64,000 nucleotides of DNA from Tribonema minus (Eukaryota; Sar; Xanthophyceae; Tribonematales; Tribonemataceae). Below are positions 63,156 to 64,000 of the stretch, piece by piece. The stretch lies in the NCBI GenBank assembly GCA_017506865.1, contig JAFCMP010000124.1, forward strand, positions 496,001 to 560,000, read 5' to 3'. Below the pieces are notes generated by a model. The model was not told where the DNA came from. It ran no database searches and worked only from the letters and a program-made list of their open reading frames with translations. The position numbers and the translations under genes are program-made. Position 1 is the first letter of the stretch; each line of letters begins with the position of its first letter.

Positions 63156-64000
63156 ACGAGTAACTCCGAGTCGTACTGCCCCTCAATAAAGAGCACCTTT
63201 GACGAGCATCGAGAAGCCGCAGCTGCGCACACAGGAGCTGTGCTAGCACCTGGGATGGGTGGGTTTGTGAGTGGTGAGGGGGGAAGTGGGGGGGGGGGGG
63301 GGGGGAAGGGGCATTGTGGTGGAGAGAGTAAAGGCAACCTCAATAAGTTGGGTCAGTGACTGTGGCAGGCAGCACACCCTGGGTAAGGAACGCACACTAC
63401 CCCAAATGTGAGCACAGGGCTGGCCTATCCCCAGCACTATCCCTAGGGCATGGCTGTGGCAGGTGGCGGTATATTTGGGGGATTGAGGTGAGGTTGGGGG
63501 TGGATTTTCACTGGTTTTAAGGTGATCATTTCGGCGGGGGCCACCGCCATCATAGGTACATATGGCAGGGGATACGGCTGAACTTAGAGCTGTAATACTT
63601 TACTCAGTAAGCAATTATTCAGCAAGCGGTCGACGTTGGCCAATCTGTCCTCTTGTGCCTGTGTGTTGTGTGCAGAATTTGCTGCGTTGTGCAGTGGAAG
63701 CAAGTACTTCGAAGGACCATCATTGAGATATGTGATGCACGGAAGTTGTAACAGATTTTTTAATCTGTTGAGGCATCAGAGTGCCTGGCATGATAGCAGC
63801 AGCGATGCCTGCAGGTGATTGCAAATTGCATGAAAGTTGGGCTGTGAAGTTGCTTAAGCTTTTGCTGCACCATTGTTTTGGGGCGCTTTCTGATGAGGCG
63901 TACGTCTCATATTTTTGATGTAGCAATCTGATGTTTTTTCACTTCCAGTGGTGGGTTGGAGCTCACTGGTGCATTGCGATGGCCGAGTGCATTGAATGCT
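63156..64000. other. Downstream region, nothing recognised
   Basis: Begins with the 3' untranslated sequence of the plastid-protein gene (AATAAA-like CAATAAAGA at 63183). Contains a G run (63288-63305). No gene is supported up to the window end. Confidence 0.4.

Noticed and set aside
1-64000. tRNA genes
   Set aside because: No complete A box plus B box with a cloverleaf was found. The only tRNA-like boxes are in the SINE family.

Overview
The window is nuclear DNA of a eukaryote. It holds spliced genes with many GT-AG introns and a few GC-AG introns, one LINE, a tRNA-like SINE family and (TTAGGG)n tracts inside introns. The likely source is a photosynthetic stramenopile (ochrophyte alga). 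This is inferred from a signal peptide ending in a VSAF motif, as in heterokont bipartite plastid presequences, and from two ankyrin-type proteins of a style common in brown and yellow-green algae. No species is claimed. No tRNA, rRNA or CRISPR array was seen.

Layout. 1-16988 (+): the C-terminal two thirds of a CPA2/CHX-type monovalent cation:H+ antiporter, 17 exons with every splice phase consistent. 16989-20021: convergent intergenic DNA with old SINE copies and a tandem repeat. 20022-28561 (-): an ankyrin-repeat protein of about 870 residues in seven exons, possibly N-myristoylated. 28562-29047: a shared divergent upstream region. 29048-49839 (+): ORC1, the largest subunit of the origin recognition complex (BAH domain, AAA+ ATPase, winged helix), 17 exons over 20.8 kb for about 724 residues. 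49840-51051: intergenic DNA with a SINE. 51052 to about 56409 (-): a LINE whose long ORF has a reverse transcriptase and a C-terminal CCHC plus restriction-like endonuclease, the R2/NeSL type of architecture. 57381-58691 (-): an F-box-like/ankyrin-type gene with two apparent frameshifts. 59364-63155 (+): a small, probably plastid-targeted membrane protein.

The most striking property is in the introns. Nearly every exon of the CHX, ankyrin and ORC1 genes is flanked by one to about ten partial copies of its own end. Each copy carries 20-100 bp of exon sequence plus the adjoining splice site and some intron. The copies always span an exon/intron boundary and are interspersed with short AACTTCAA/TTGAAGTT motifs and telomere-like CCCTAA/TTAGGG tracts. 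The introns therefore appear to have grown by junction-spanning tandem duplication, leaving arrays of decoy donors and acceptors.

A second system is a SINE family whose best insertions all lie directly next to a GTAC tetranucleotide. The 3' ends of the LINE and of its truncated relative lie at the same tetranucleotide, which suggests the LINE machinery mobilises the SINE. Two of these insertions fall on the first bases of introns, because the 5' splice site supplied the GTAC target.
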